Part shown: positions 1 to 8,600 of the stretch, in pieces | Numbering within the stretch: the stretch's first letter is position 1 | How the letters are laid out: each line of letters opens with the position of its first letter | Source of the DNA: UCB3 sp964415605 | Lineage (GTDB): Bacteria; Chloroflexota; Anaerolineae; Epilineales; Epilineaceae | Direction of reading: 5' to 3' | NCBI GenBank assembly: GCA_964415605.1 | Contig: CAYQBA010000006.1 | Coordinates: 1 to 50,069, forward strand | DNA length: 50,069 bases | Made by a program: the position numbers and the translations under genes | Notes under the pieces: model-generated | Seen by the model: only the letters and a program-made list of their open reading frames with translations | The model's database searches: none | Told to the model about the DNA's origin: nothing

Positions 1-295
1 CGGGCCGCGGATCCAACCCGGTCGGGGGCATCCGGTCGGGCAACGCCGCGGCCGTCGCACCCCCGCCGGGTTCGGGGCGATCGCCGCGATCGGCGCCGCC
101 GCGCAGCTCGACGCGCGCGCCGGCGGCCGCCCATGCCTCGACGAGGCCGGCGGGGGCGCCGGACCCGATCCACACCAGGCCCGGCTTCGGGTCCGGGAGC
201 ACAAACCGCCAGTCCGCTCGCCGCACCCGCGCGAGGCGGGCGTCGGCGGCGGCGCCGGGCGCGGCGGGCGCGGATCCGCCGACCGAGCGGCTCAC
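1..295 (-). CDS. Partial gene of unknown function, 3' end outside window
   Basis: An open minus-strand frame runs from a GTG at 295 to the window edge without a stop. The GTG overlaps the TGA of the preceding kinase-like gene in a GTGA arrangement, the same tight coupling seen between the two genes upstream, so translation from here is credible. The first 98 residues are Ala/Arg-rich and contain the stretch DWRFVLPDPKPGLVWIGSG. A hydrophobic strand followed by a Gly-rich turn would suit the first strand of a Rossmann fold such as a methyltransferase, but that is a guess. Its place says only that it belongs to the polysaccharide-type operon. Confidence 0.6.
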   Translation of the reverse strand, partial: MSRSVGGSAPAAPGAAADARLARVRRADWRFVLPDPKPGLVWIGSGAPAGLVEAWAAAGARVELRGGADRGDRPEPGGGATAAALPDRMPPTGLDPRP

Positions 296-1425
296 GCCGC
301 CACCTCGAGCGCGGGCGCCAGCGCGTCGAACAGCGCCGGGATCGGCGCCGGATAGGGGTGCCACAGCGCAAAGGCCGGCCGGCCGGACAGCGCGCGCTCG
401 AGCAGCGCCCGCCGCCGTGCCTCGGCGTCGGCCAGGTCCTCCACCCGAGCGCCGGGGAAGGCGAAGCGGTATTTCAGCACGGGCTCGACCAGCGGCAGCG
501 CCTCGTACGCCAGGGAGTGCGCCATCCGCGCGGCCACCTCGGCGCCGTCGATCGGCGTCAGCGTCGTCTCGGGCGCGGCGTGGCTGCCGACGAGGACGAC
601 GACGTCGAGCACCGCCTCGCGGCGCGTCCCGTCGCCGAAGAGGCGTTGGGGCGGCACCTGCACGTTGCGCTGCTGGTGCACCAGCGCGCGCGCGCGGCGG
701 GCCACGCCGCCCACGGGCGTGCGGCCCAGCGCGCCGGCGCCGAGCCGCGCCAGGCCCGATTCGGCCAGCCGGGTGCCGGCCAGCCGCACGCGGTCCGATC
801 GCGCGAGCCGCCGCCGGACCGCCGGCAGGTCGTCGAGGTGCCAGTCCCACAGCCGGATCGGCTCGGGCACGCCCACCAGCCGCCCGGTCGCCGGCTCGAT
901 ATAGACCCACTCGTCGCCGACGTAGGCCGCGCCGTGCGCGGCGAACGCCAGGAGCAGCTCGGTCTTGCCGCCCTTGGCCCAGCCCGTGGCCAGGACGGTC
1001 CGCCCACGCCAGGCGAAGGCCGTGGCGTGCAGCGGCAACACCCCCTTCTGGACGAGCACGTGGTTGAGGATCGGGATGAGGAGCGGCACCGCCGCCAGCC
1101 CGCGCTCGCACGTGATCTCGCCGCCGGCCAGCCGGTCGAACGGGATGCGCACACGGACCGCCGACTTGTGCTTGCCGCGCAGCACGACGAACGCGTCGTC
1201 GGTGAACCCCGCATCATCGACGCCGAGCAGCCGCAATCGGCCCGCCAGCGGCAGCCGGTCGACGAACCGGACCACGACGTCGGCTGGCCGGCCGGTCGGC
1301 TCCGGCGACTGGATGGGGCCGAGCTGGCGCGCCACGCCGCGCACGTCGCCCGGCCGGGCGTCGACGAGCCGCACCACCGCCAGGCCGTGCAGGTCGAAGT
1401 CGACCACCGCCCCGTCGGTCCTCAT
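292..1425 (-). CDS. HPr kinase-like (HprK-fold) P-loop protein
   Basis: Predicted 377-residue soluble protein. A Walker A motif, GWAKGGKT, lies at about residues 148-155, preceded by PLHATAFAWRGRTVLATG. This is the layout of HprK-like C-terminal domains (LHA, then a strand, then GxxxxGKT). An acidic DEW follows at about 171-173. The N-terminal 100 residues are not a recognisable HprK N-domain. No HPr or PTS gene is nearby. HprK-related kinases outside PTS operons often sit in glycan or peptide biosynthesis clusters, which fits the neighbours. The start ATG overlaps the glycosyltransferase TGA (ATGA), and its own TGA overlaps the next GTG. The substrate is unknown. Confidence 0.75.
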   Translation of the reverse strand: MRTDGAVVDFDLHGLAVVRLVDARPGDVRGVARQLGPIQSPEPTGRPADVVVRFVDRLPLAGRLRLLGVDDAGFTDDAFVVLRGKHKSAVRVRIPFDRLAGGEITCERGLAAVPLLIPILNHVLVQKGVLPLHATAFAWRGRTVLATGWAKGGKTELLLAFAAHGAAYVGDEWVYIEPATGRLVGVPEPIRLWDWHLDDLPAVRRRLARSDRVRLAGTRLAESGLARLGAGALGRTPVGGVARRARALVHQQRNVQVPPQRLFGDGTRREAVLDVVVLVGSHAAPETTLTPIDGAEVAARMAHSLAYEALPLVEPVLKYRFAFPGARVEDLADAEARRRALLERALSGRPAFALWHPYPAPIPALFDALAPALEVAA

Positions 1426-2645
1426 GCCGCTGCCGGCCCGCCGCGGCGCGGCTCCCAGCGCTCGATCCGCGTGCCGCGCACCAGGTTGGACACCGCCACC
1501 AGCGCCGCCAGGTTGACCATGCAGAAGTAAAACGGCCAGCTGAAGACCTTCGCGCGCCCGATCGCCCCGTCGCGGCCCACGGCCCCGACCAGCGCCAGCG
1601 CGAGACCGGCCAGCTCGGCCAGCGTGACCGCGCGATAGAGCCAGCCGGCGGACCACAGCAGCGGGGCGCTGACGGCGACGACGACAAGCGGGAAGACCAG
1701 CAGCCGGCGCAGCACCTTGTGCGACACCAGCTGGAGCGCGTAGAAGCCATGGCGGCGCGGGTCCAGCAGCGCTCGCCGCACCCACACCCCGCGCAGCCCG
1801 CGGGTCATGATGCGCACCTTGCGCCCGAACTCCAGGCCGCTGCCGGCCGCGACCGGCTCGTACGCGACGGCATCCGGCGCGAAGACCAGGCGCCGGCCCT
1901 GGGCGATGACCGACGTCGACACGGCGAAGTCGTCGGTGACGCCGGTCGGGACCCCCTGGAAGAGCGAGCGGCGGATGGCATAGATGGCGCCGGTGGCGGA
2001 GATCGTGCTGCCGGCGTCGCTCTCCAGGCGCTTGAGCCAGCGATCGATGCTCCAGTAGCCGGCCTCGCCGGTGCCGGCCGCGTGCAGCGCCGCCGCCTTG
2101 CGGTAGCGCTGGTCGCCGGCCACGCCGCCCACCGTCGGATCGGCCAGCGGCCGGACCAACGCCCGCACGGCGTCGGGCGCGAAGGCCGTGTTGGCATCCG
2201 TGAACACCAGCACCTCGCCGGCGGCGGCCGCCACGGCCGCCTCGAGGGCGGCCGCCTTCCCGACCCGCGGCAGCGCCAGCACGCGCACGCCGGGCCAGGC
2301 GGCCGCACGGGCGATGGCGTCGGTGCCGTCGGTCGACCCATCGGACGCCACGACGACCTCGAGCCGATCGGCCGGATAGTCGAGCGCCCGCAGGTTGGCC
2401 AGGCGGTCGGCGATGTGCGCGGCCTCGTCGTGCGCCGCGACGATCACGCTGACCGACGGGGTGATGTCCGCGGCGCGCGGCGGGCGCGGCCACAGCCGGG
2501 CCCGCGCCACGACGAGCAGCGGGAACAGGACATAGGTGTACGCCACGAGCGCCAAGGCGCCCAGAAACACGATCTCGAGGATAGTCAACGGGTTGTCACC
2601 GAAAATGGGTCTTGACCAACCGGCGGGAAAGGCGCCGCGCACCAC
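1422..2645 (-). CDS. Family 2 membrane glycosyltransferase
   Basis: About 407 residues. One N-terminal membrane segment (about 21-47) is followed by a GT-A domain: VSVIVAAHDE at about 65-74, DGS at 102-104, TDAN at 149-152 and TDD at 237-239. Several C-terminal hydrophobic segments follow. This is the arrangement of processive or lipid-linked sugar transferases acting at the inner face of the membrane. The classical QxxRW is not obvious; a RIMTRGLRGV stretch stands near the expected place. The start is uncertain: an in-frame TTG near 2590, just before the first membrane helix, would give a shorter protein. It is the first of three overlapping genes (glycosyltransferase, HprK-like, partial gene), which implies translational coupling. 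Confidence 0.88.
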   Translation of the reverse strand: MVRGAFPAGWSRPIFGDNPLTILEIVFLGALALVAYTYVLFPLLVVARARLWPRPPRAADITPSVSVIVAAHDEAAHIADRLANLRALDYPADRLEVVVASDGSTDGTDAIARAAAWPGVRVLALPRVGKAAALEAAVAAAAGEVLVFTDANTAFAPDAVRALVRPLADPTVGGVAGDQRYRKAAALHAAGTGEAGYWSIDRWLKRLESDAGSTISATGAIYAIRRSLFQGVPTGVTDDFAVSTSVIAQGRRLVFAPDAVAYEPVAAGSGLEFGRKVRIMTRGLRGVWVRRALLDPRRHGFYALQLVSHKVLRRLLVFPLVVVAVSAPLLWSAGWLYRAVTLAELAGLALALVGAVGRDGAIGRAKVFSWPFYFCMVNLAALVAVSNLVRGTRIERWEPRRGGPAAA

Positions 2646-2730
2646 CGATTGCGTGGGGCGCGGCCGTCGGCACGATAAGGGTCGCTGTCACCGAATGTCG
2701 CGGTGCGCGGCCGGCGCGCACCGATTCACG

Positions 2731-3783
2731 TCATGCGGCGCGCCGGCCCGGCACATCCGGGCGGAAGACCGACGCATCCGCGTGTTCAGCATATAAGACG
2801 AACAGCGAGGACCATCGGCTACTCGGTGTTTCCGTTCCGGCATGGCGGGCCGCTTCCGCGATCGCCCGATCCAGCAAGAACAGCGGGAAGAGCATGGATG
2901 CCGCCGCCAGCGGCACGTGCATCGCCCGCAGGTACCGTTCGACGTACTCGACCACGAGATCCGAGAGCGTGGTGCGCGCCAGGAACGCCCGGGTGAACGC
3001 ATCCATGGCGTCCACCGGCCGGCGCTCGGCCGGCGGCAGCGCGGCGGCGAGGTCGACCGCGAACTGGAACACGTCGTCGAACGGTGCAGCGCGCTCGGCC
3101 ACCTCCTCCCAGCCGATCACCCCGAGCCGGTTGCCGTCGATCAGCACGTGGCCAGGCCGGAAGTCGCCGTGGCGCCCCGTGATCGGCAGGACCAGGCCCC
3201 GGTGGACCTCGGCGGCATCCTCCAGAGCGGTCACGAAGGTGCCGAGACGGCCGTCCACGGGTCGCCCGAGGTGCGCCAGGAGCGCTAGCCGATCGCGCAC
3301 GGCGGCGCCGCCCTCAAACGTCGTGACGCCCGAAGCCGTGGCTTCCTGCATCAGCTGCAGCCACACCTGGGCGCGGAACAGGTCGTGCTGGACTTGCCCC
3401 ATCCGGGTGCGCCGGCCCTGGCGGATCAGCACGTCGAGCGTGACGCCGGGCACGGCGCTGCGGGCCATGACGAGGTGATCGTCGAGGTCGAACAGGCCGA
3501 CCGGCCGCGGCACGGTTCCCTGGAGCGCGGAGATCTGCCACAGCGACTCGAGGGCCTCGAAGGCGTTCTGCAAGCGGCGCTGCCCCGACGCATGCGCCGA
3601 CGTCTTGATCACCAGCGACGGGGTCGGCTGACCGGCGCCGAAGACGAGGTAGACGGCCTCTCCCCGCGCGACTGAATCGGGACGCAAGAGGATGGTGCTG
3701 ATCGGCGGCCGGAGGTAGATGCCGGCCTGCTTCAGCGCGGGCCGCCACGCGCCGTTCAATGCATCGATGATCGTCGGGATCAT
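2731..3783 (-). CDS. Aminoglycoside-phosphotransferase-fold protein, possibly a pseudokinase
   Basis: 350 residues with an APH/choline-kinase layout: candidate ATP lysine K60 in LVIKTS, then HGDFRPGH at about 205-212 and GVIGWEE at 221-227. In active members the loop reads HGDxxxxN and is followed by a metal-binding Asp (typically IDWE). Here the catalytic Asp is kept (D207), but the Asn is His212 and the metal Asp is Gly224. Two Asp residues at 236-237 might substitute. Either it phosphorylates an unusual substrate or it has lost catalysis. It lies 31 bp downstream of a methyltransferase-like gene and 85 bp before the glycosyltransferase, so a role in the same glycan pathway is inferred. It should not be read as antibiotic resistance. 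Confidence 0.72.
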   Translation of the reverse strand: MIPTIIDALNGAWRPALKQAGIYLRPPISTILLRPDSVARGEAVYLVFGAGQPTPSLVIKTSAHASGQRRLQNAFEALESLWQISALQGTVPRPVGLFDLDDHLVMARSAVPGVTLDVLIRQGRRTRMGQVQHDLFRAQVWLQLMQEATASGVTTFEGGAAVRDRLALLAHLGRPVDGRLGTFVTALEDAAEVHRGLVLPITGRHGDFRPGHVLIDGNRLGVIGWEEVAERAAPFDDVFQFAVDLAAALPPAERRPVDAMDAFTRAFLARTTLSDLVVEYVERYLRAMHVPLAAASMLFPLFLLDRAIAEAARHAGTETPSSRWSSLFVLYAEHADASVFRPDVPGRRAA

Positions 3784-3814
3784 GGTCACCCTCGCTTCGA
3801 CCGCCCGGCGTGGA

Positions 3815-4570
3815 TCAATCGGCGCAGCGCTGGCCGACGACCACCACGGTGTCGAACAGCCAGTCGGGCCGCCCCGCGTTGAGGATCGCGGACGCCAGGC
3901 GAGTGTGCAGCCAGCGCCAGCGCGGAGCGGGGGCGTGCAACGCTCGGAGGTAGTAAGCCACGGCATCCGGGCGATCGAGCGAGACCAGCGACCACCGGCC
4001 GTGCACGTCGCGGGCGTAGCCGTGGCGGCCGGTGATTCGGAACCCGCTGTCCTGCCATGCGCGGCAGGCGCACGCGCCGGATTCGCAATCGACCGTCCGC
4101 GCGGGCCGCCGGGCAGCGAGCCAACCACGCCGCGACCGGCCGGCGTGACCGCGCATCGCCACGACCATCCAGCCCCCGGGGCGCACGACGCGGGCGGCTT
4201 CCCCCGACAGCCACCCCTCGTCGGCGGGAGCGTGGGCGGGCACCAGAAAGTGGTCGAGCACCGCGTCGCCCAGCGCGAGGCGGCGGCGCCCGCTGGCACA
4301 CCCGGAGCAAGCGCCTGGCTGGGTCGCCATCCGCGGATCGACCGGCTCTAGCACGATCGGCAGCGCACCGGAAACCGTGACGGCGTCGGACGCATGGGGG
4401 GCGGTGCCCCAGATGCCGACCCGATCCCCAGACGCCAGCGGCAGCAGCGCGCACAGGCCGCCGGCCGCGTCATCGTCCGGCGCGGCCACGGCACCAACCG
4501 CCAGCCGGTCGCGCGCAGGGCCCGCAAGCTCGCGAAGGGTCGGGCGTTCCCGCTGGATGTCGGTCAACAT
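3815..4570 (-). CDS. Degenerate class I methyltransferase-like protein
   Basis: 251 residues. SGDRVGIWGTAPHASDAVTV (about 47-66) stands where SAM-binding motif I would be but lacks the usual GxGxG. ARVVRPGGWMVVAMRG further on looks like the post-motif strand of class I methyltransferases (LKPGG). Two Cys pairs (CSGC near 88 and CESGACAC near 167) are present. I read it as a methyltransferase-fold protein whose cofactor site may be altered; function is unassigned. The start ATG at 4570 follows the sugar-transferase stop by 55 bp, and the phosphotransferase-like gene begins 31 bp after its stop, consistent with one operon. Confidence 0.55.
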   Translation of the reverse strand: MLTDIQRERPTLRELAGPARDRLAVGAVAAPDDDAAGGLCALLPLASGDRVGIWGTAPHASDAVTVSGALPIVLEPVDPRMATQPGACSGCASGRRRLALGDAVLDHFLVPAHAPADEGWLSGEAARVVRPGGWMVVAMRGHAGRSRRGWLAARRPARTVDCESGACACRAWQDSGFRITGRHGYARDVHGRWSLVSLDRPDAVAYYLRALHAPAPRWRWLHTRLASAILNAGRPDWLFDTVVVVGQRCAD

Positions 4571-4625
4571 GGCATGCCCCCAGGGTCAAACCCCCGGGCC
4601 GGGGCGACAGGCTCGCGGTCGGCGG

Positions 4626-5357
4626 TTACGACGCGCCGCGGCCGCCGGCCACGGCGGCGAACGTGCGCATCATGATCGCCAGATCCATGCGCAGCGAGCA
4701 ATGCCGGACATAGAAGATGTCCAGGCGGCAGCGCTCGTCGAAGTCGAGCTCGGCGCGCCCGATGACCTGCCAGAGGCCGGTGAGGCCGGGCACGCTGGTG
4801 AGCCGCTCCCACATCCACGGCGAGTACGTCTCGGCCGCGAACGACGTCGGCCGCGGGCCGACCAGCGTCATGTCGCCCTTGAGGATGTTGAACACCTGGG
4901 GCAGCTCGTCGAGGGACGTCCGCCGCAGGAAGCGGCCCACGCGGGTCATGCGCGGGTCGTCCGGGATCTTGAAGTCCGGCGGCGTCAGCACGTTGAGGTG
5001 GGCGTACGTGGCCTTGAGCGCCTCGGCGTTCGCCACCATCGTGCGCAGCTTGTACATCTTGAAGCGCCGCCCGAAGCGCCCGGTGCGCTGCTGGCTGAAG
5101 AAGATCGGGCCGGGCGACTCGACCCACACGGCCACCGCGCAGATCGCCAACACGACGAGGGTCGGCAGAAGGATCGCGGCCACGAAGGCCAGGTCCAGGA
5201 GCCGCTTGAGCCGGAGGTAGCACTCGCCGCACGCCACCGGCTGCGTGACGAATGCCTGGGTGTACCAGGGCTCCGCGACGGGGTCGGGCGCCCAAGGGCG
5301 CAATAACGCCGCGCGGTGCACAAACGTCGAATAGCCTGAGACCTTGCTGTCAATCAT
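4626..5357 (-). CDS. Bacterial sugar transferase (polyprenyl-phosphate sugar-phosphate transferase)
   Basis: 243 residues, in the WcaJ/PglC catalytic-core family. It starts glycan assembly by moving a sugar phosphate from a nucleotide sugar to undecaprenyl phosphate. Visible family marks: KRLLDL at about 51-56, one hydrophobic re-entrant/membrane segment at 57-80, KMYKLRTM at 100-107, RRTSLDELPQVFN at 145-157 with the Asp-Glu dyad D150/E151, GDMTLVGPRP at 161-170 and PGLTGLWQV. It is short, without the large N-terminal membrane domain of WcaJ/WbaP, so it resembles the monotopic form. It is the first gene of the minus-strand cluster and therefore probably defines it as an exopolysaccharide or surface glycan locus. 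Confidence 0.93.
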   Translation of the reverse strand: MIDSKVSGYSTFVHRAALLRPWAPDPVAEPWYTQAFVTQPVACGECYLRLKRLLDLAFVAAILLPTLVVLAICAVAVWVESPGPIFFSQQRTGRFGRRFKMYKLRTMVANAEALKATYAHLNVLTPPDFKIPDDPRMTRVGRFLRRTSLDELPQVFNILKGDMTLVGPRPTSFAAETYSPWMWERLTSVPGLTGLWQVIGRAELDFDERCRLDIFYVRHCSLRMDLAIMMRTFAAVAGGRGAS

Positions 5358-5382
5358 GACAAACCTCTAAACCATGCAAGTA

Positions 5383-5403
5383 GGGAGGCGGACCTTGCCT
5401 CCC
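5383..5403. repeat. Short inverted repeat in the 5358-5680 intergenic region
   Basis: GGGAGGC (5383-5389) and GCCTCCC (5397-5403) form a perfect 7-bp stem with a 7-nt loop, 26 bp upstream of the sugar-transferase start. It could be a leader hairpin for the polysaccharide operon. The rest of the 323-bp divergent gap holds an AT-richer stretch around 5490-5530 and the plus-strand promoter candidate at 5596; I see no gene in it. Confidence 0.35.
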
Positions 5404-5595
5404 CGAGCCGAACCGCCAGTCCCGACCGATCGCCTCGAAACCGTCTCCCCCCGGAGCGATGCGGCGGGTGATGCCTGGCCAAGAGCAAATTAAGGCGCCT
5501 TTACCAAGCGATCGATGTTTATTAACGGGTTCCCCGGCCGAAAGATACTGGCGCGCGGATTCTTTTTCGGCATCGGCTCGCCACCGGCGACGCGA

Positions 5596-5624
5596 TTGAC
5601 GGCGATCGAGGGGCGTGGTATTGA
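5596..5624 (+). promoter_or_regulatory. Weak promoter candidate for the beta-helix/CAP gene
   Basis: TTGACG (5596-5601), 17 bp, then TATTGA (5619-5624). The -35 is good and the -10 poor. It lies about 57 bp before the ATG at 5681. Confidence 0.3.
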
Positions 5625-5680
5625 TGGAAGGCATCCACATCCGCCCCGCCGGCGGCAGGCCGGAGACGCAGGAGCCCCCC

Positions 5681-8600
5681 ATGCCTGAACGACGATCCCC
5701 GCGGCGCACGCCGCTGCCCGCGCTGTTCGCCGCCGGGTTGACGCTGGCGGCCGCCGGCCCCCTCGCGCCCCGCGGTTCGGCGGCGCCGGCGACGCCCGAC
5801 AGCCCGCACGGCATTTGGCTGCCGTTCGTCATCCACGGCCCCGCGTCGCTCATCCCTCCGGTTCCGACGCCGAGCGGGCCGCGCACGTGGCGCGTGCCCG
5901 GCGACCTGCCGACCCTGCGCGCCGCCCTCGCCGTCGCCCGGGCGGGCGACACGGTGGAGGCGGCCCCGGGGACGTACCCCGAAAGCGGGCTCGTGGTGCC
6001 GGCCGGCGTGCGGCTGGTCGGCGGGAGCTGGGCCGCCTCGGTCATCGATGCCCTGGAGCAAGGCGACGGCGTGACGCTCCGCGGCGGCAGCCTCGAGGGC
6101 TTCACGGTCCGCGGCGCCGGCGAAGGCGGCGCCGGGATCCGGATCACCGGCGGCCCGGCGCGCGTGCGTGCCTCCGCCATCGTGGGGAACCCCAACGGGA
6201 TCGTCGCGGCTTGCGCCGCCGGCGACGGCTGCGGCGTCACCGTCGAGGAGTCCATCGTCGCGCTGAGCCGCGGCGACGGCATCGCCGGGCCGACGGGCGG
6301 GCGCCTCGACGCTCACGCCAACACCGTGATCGACAACAGGGCGCGCGGCATCGTCGTGAGCGGCGATGGCATGCTCGAAGGCAACGTGATCGTCGGCCAC
6401 GCCGAAGGCATCGTCGCCGCCGGACCCGGGGCGGCACCGGTGGTCCGTGACAACTTATATTGGGACAACGGCGCCGATCACGTCGGATCCCTGGTCCCGG
6501 ACGGCGGCCTGGCGGCCGACCCGCTGCTGCGCGACCGCGCGGCCGGCGACTACCGGCCCACCGCCGGGTCGCCGGTCTCGGCGACCGGCCGGGCGTACGG
6601 CGCGATCGCGTTCGAGCCCGTGGGAGCGCCGCCAGGCGGCGTGGCCGTGCGCGACGGCGTCGATCCCGCCGACGACCCCGGCCGCCGCTGGCTGGCCTGG
6701 GCCGATGACGGCGCTCACGGCCACGTCGTGTACTTCGGCGCCGGTGCCGGCCGCTTCCATCGCCGCGTCGACGCCGGCAGCGCCGCCGTTCGCCTGGACC
6801 TGACGGACCTCGATCCGGCGCTGGACCGTGTCGCCGCCGTCAGCGCCTACGACGAGACCGGGAACGAGAGCGCGCTGTCGACCGTCGTCGACATCCCGGC
6901 GCCGCCGGCACCGCCGGTCGGGCGCATCCGGCGGGTCCCGGACGACCACGCGACGATCGCGGCGGCGCTGGCCGCGGCGGCGCCGGGCGACGTCGTCTCG
7001 GTCGCCCCCGGCACCTACCGAGAGGGACCGCTGGCGGTCAGGCGCGGGGTCCATCTGCTCGGCGCCGGCTGGGCACGGACGATCATCGACGGCAATGGGG
7101 CCAGCCACGTGCTCGAGCCGCAGCCCGAGAGCGTGGTCGAGGGCGTTACCGTCCGGGACGGCAGGCCAGACGAGGTGTTCGACGCCGGCGTGTGGATCAC
7201 GCGCGGGCCGGTGACGCTGCGGCGTATCCGCGTGACCGGCAACCACACCGGGATCTACGGGTGGTGCTTCGATGCCGCCACCTGCGACTTGCGGGTGACG
7301 ATCGAGGGCAGCCTCGTCGACGGCAACATCGGCGCCGGCATCAACGGCAACGAGCACGCCGTGTGGGACGCCCGCGGCAACACGATCGCCGGCAACGGCA
7401 CCGGCGGCAGCCGCACGAACAACAGCAGCAGCGGCATCGTCGTCGCCCACGCCGGCGCGACCGTGGTCGACAACGTCATCGCCGGCAACGCGTTCCTCGG
7501 GCTCGGCGACCTGGCCGGAGCGACCGCGCACCACAACCTCGTCACCGGCAACGGCGTCGACTACCGCGCCGTGCCGGGCGTGGGCGACGTCACGGCCGAT
7601 CCGCTGTTCCGCGACGGCGCGGGCGGCGACTATCGGCTGCGCGCGGGGTCGCCGGCCATCGGTGCGGCGAGCCACGGGGGCGATCTCGGAGCGCTGCCGT
7701 TTGCCCCGTCGGGCCGAGCACCGGCCGATGTCGTGGTCGAGCCGGCGGGGGACTTCGCGTGGGACGTCCGCTGGTCAGCGCGACCGGGTGCCGTGGCCCA
7801 CGTGGTCTACGCCGGGGTGGCCGACCAGCCCGGATACAGCTTGATCTTGCCGGCGGGCGTCGCCCCGCCGCTGCGACTGTCCAACCTGCCCGGCGGGCTG
7901 ACGTATCGCGTGGCGGTGGCGGCCCGCGACGCTACGGGCGCCGAGAGCGCCGTGTCGCCCCCCGTGCTGGTCAAGGTCCCGCCGGCCGCCGACGGCCATT
8001 ATGAAGAGGACAACCCGGCGCTGGCCCGTCGTGGGGCGTGGCGGCGCGTCGCGGACCCGGCCGCGTCCGGCGGCGCCTATCTCGCCTCCGACACGGCGGG
8101 CGATCGCGTGACGCTGGCGTTCGGCGGCGACCGGCTCACGCTCTATCGCCGGATCGGGCCGGACGGCGGGCAGGCCATCGTCTCCGTCGACGGACGGCGG
8201 CATGGGACGCTCGAGCTCTACTTCCCGGAGGAGCGCCACCAGGTGCCGGCCGTCGTCGACGGGCTCGGCCCGGGCGGCCATGCGGTATCCATCGTGGTGG
8301 CCGCCCAGGCGGACCAGGCGTCGACCGGCCGCGTCGTGGCGCTCGACGCGGTGGCCGTCCCCGGGCCGTTCGAGCCGAGCGCGGCCCAGGTGGCTGGGAT
8401 CGCGCGGGTCAACCTCTACCGCGACCGCGTGGCCATCCCGCGGGCGCGCGGCGCGCTGGCGATCCACCTCGCGGCGCAGGCGCACGCCGACTACGCCGTG
8501 CGCAACCCGGGCGAGAGCCACGGCGAGACGCCCGGCAAGCCCGGGTTCGTCGGGCCGGGGCCAAGCGACCGCGTGCGCTACTTCGGCTACCCGTACGGTG

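Noticed and set aside
133..1530. 465-codon plus-strand frame
   Set aside because: Antisense to the HprK-like gene; Arg/Gln/His-rich with no domain.
2731..3783. Aminoglycoside resistance gene
   Set aside because: Only the fold is shared; key residues differ and the context is glycan synthesis.
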